Source of the DNA: Alphaproteobacteria bacterium
GTDB lineage: Bacteria > Pseudomonadota > Alphaproteobacteria > UBA828
Assembly: GCA_029937205.1 (NCBI GenBank)
Contig: JAPYQV010000223.1
Coordinates: 1 to 5,478 of the forward strand
Length of the DNA: 5,478 bases
Reading direction: 5' to 3'
A program made the position numbers and the translations under genes. Each line of letters begins with the position of its first letter. The stretch's first letter is position 1. The notes under the pieces were generated by a model, which saw nothing but the letters and a program-made list of their open reading frames with translations, searched no databases and was not told the origin of the DNA. Of this stretch, positions 4,673-5,478 are shown in pieces.

Positions 4673-5478
4673 TTGCAACCTTTGTTGGACTTACCCTTTT
4701 TTTCCCACGGCCACGCCACCCTCAAGGACTTGGATGCGTCGGTGCGGTTTTACCGAGATTTTCTGGGGTTTGAGGTTATCAGGACCAGCAAGCGCACGCT
4801 GGTTGCTCGGCTTGGCAGCAACACCGTCATCGTCGGCGTCACCCTTGGCCAGAAGGGATTGGCGAAGAACGCGCGTCCCTGGCTTGAAAACGCGCATTTC
4901 GGGCTCGATTTAGCGAACGCCGATGAGGTCCGCGAAGCGCGCGAGCTGGCCCTCGAATACCAGGATGAATTCGGCATTCTGCACGTGGGCAACTTCACCG
5001 AGGGCGACGGCGGGGCCGCGTTCATGCTGACCGACCAGGACGGCAATTTTTGGGAGATCCTAGAGAATCCGCCCGGCGGATATTCAGGACGTTTCCATGG
5101 GACCTGTGAAACCGGCCATGCCTTGCGTATGTTTCAAGGCCAGGCACCCGGGGAGCAGCGGACGTCCATAATGAAGCCTTGCCTCTTGTCGCACGTGACC
5201 GTGGAAGTCATCAATTTGGCGAAGTCCCGGGAATTTTATGAGACCATGTTCGGCCTGGAGATTGTCCAGCTCGGCCCCAAACGAATGCTCGCCCGCCTCA
5301 ACAGCGTCGCCGTCATGGACATCATCGAGACCGAGACCACGATTCGAGATCATAAAATGCACAACCATATCGGTTTCGATGTGGCTGGACCGGACATTGT
5401 CGATGCGGCGCGGATGATCATCGCCGATAACCAGGACCGGTTCGGTTTTGAAGTTATTCATAAACCCAGCGGCAGCCA
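4673..5478 (+). CDS. Two-domain VOC-family protein (glyoxalase / type I extradiol dioxygenase superfamily), C-terminus cut by window edge
   Basis: Metal-dependent VOC enzymes include extradiol ring-cleaving dioxygenases, glyoxalases and isomerases. The frame is open for 268 codons to the window edge. Domain 1 (about residues 9-131) reads FFSHGHATLKDLDASVRFY followed by a RDFLGFEV stretch, then NAHFGLDL and DGNFWEIL, giving a complete candidate ligand set H14, H75 and E128. Domain 2 (about 168 onward) reads LLSHVTVEVINLAKSREFYE and MFGLEIV, then HNHIGFDV, giving H174 and H232; its expected Glu lies outside. Both domains keep the D/N-L-x-x-S-x-x-F-Y signature. No ATG precedes domain 1 in frame. 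TTG at 4673 is preferred because GAGG lies 9 bases upstream and it places SHG near residue 11, as I recall for related proteins. The gene diverges from the GntR operon, suggesting shared control and a catabolic role on the imported compound. Exact substrate is unknown. Confidence 0.87.
   Translation, partial: MQPLLDLPFFSHGHATLKDLDASVRFYRDFLGFEVIRTSKRTLVARLGSNTVIVGVTLGQKGLAKNARPWLENAHFGLDLANADEVREARELALEYQDEFGILHVGNFTEGDGGAAFMLTDQDGNFWEILENPPGGYSGRFHGTCETGHALRMFQGQAPGEQRTSIMKPCLLSHVTVEVINLAKSREFYETMFGLEIVQLGPKRMLARLNSVAVMDIIETETTIRDHKMHNHIGFDVAGPDIVDAARMIIADNQDRFGFEVIHKPSGS

Noticed and set aside
4691..5461. Minus-strand frames of 68, 98 and 125 codons opposite the VOC gene
   Set aside because: The plus strand has an uninterrupted VOC frame with two conserved domains; these frames have no recognisable features.

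Overview
The window is GC-rich and densely coded. Its gene set (a TRAP transporter under a GntR/FCD regulator, plus a VOC-family ring-cleavage-type enzyme) suits a heterotrophic alphaproteobacterium or a related proteobacterium, for example a Rhodospirillales-like soil or marine organism. This placement is inferred from gene content and style, not from a marker gene.

Positions 1-4540, minus strand, hold one apparent six-gene operon read from right to left. The order is a GntR/FCD repressor-type regulator (4540-3875), an OsmC/Ohr-family protein (3853-3185), an 88-residue protein of unknown function (3144-2878), and the three parts of a TRAP transporter: DctP-type binding protein (2881-1610), DctQ small permease (1604-1053) and DctM large permease (1020 to beyond the window edge). 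Junctions are tight (gaps of 21, 40, 5 and 32 bases and one ATGA overlap), so co-transcription is likely.

Positions 4541-4672 form a short AT-rich divergent promoter region. It carries several palindromes, including TCGTATACGA, which has the GTATAC-type core typical of operators bound by FCD-class GntR regulators. Positions 4673 to the end, plus strand, encode a two-domain VOC (glyoxalase/extradiol dioxygenase superfamily) protein, truncated by the window edge and probably starting at TTG.

Taken together, the locus looks like an uptake-plus-catabolism unit. A ligand-responsive GntR protein would control both sides, the TRAP system would import a small organic solute by Na+/H+ gradient, and the VOC enzyme would act on it or a derivative. 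OsmC may handle peroxide or thiol stress. The substrate cannot be named from the sequence.

The most unusual items are a pair of canonical EF-hand calcium loops fused between the signal peptide and the DctP domain, loss of the usual DctP substrate arginine, an orphan small gene with a symmetric H-x4-CC-x4-H motif, and a VOC protein whose N-terminal domain keeps a complete metal-ligand set. No RNA genes, insertion sequences, CRISPR arrays or convincing terminators were seen.
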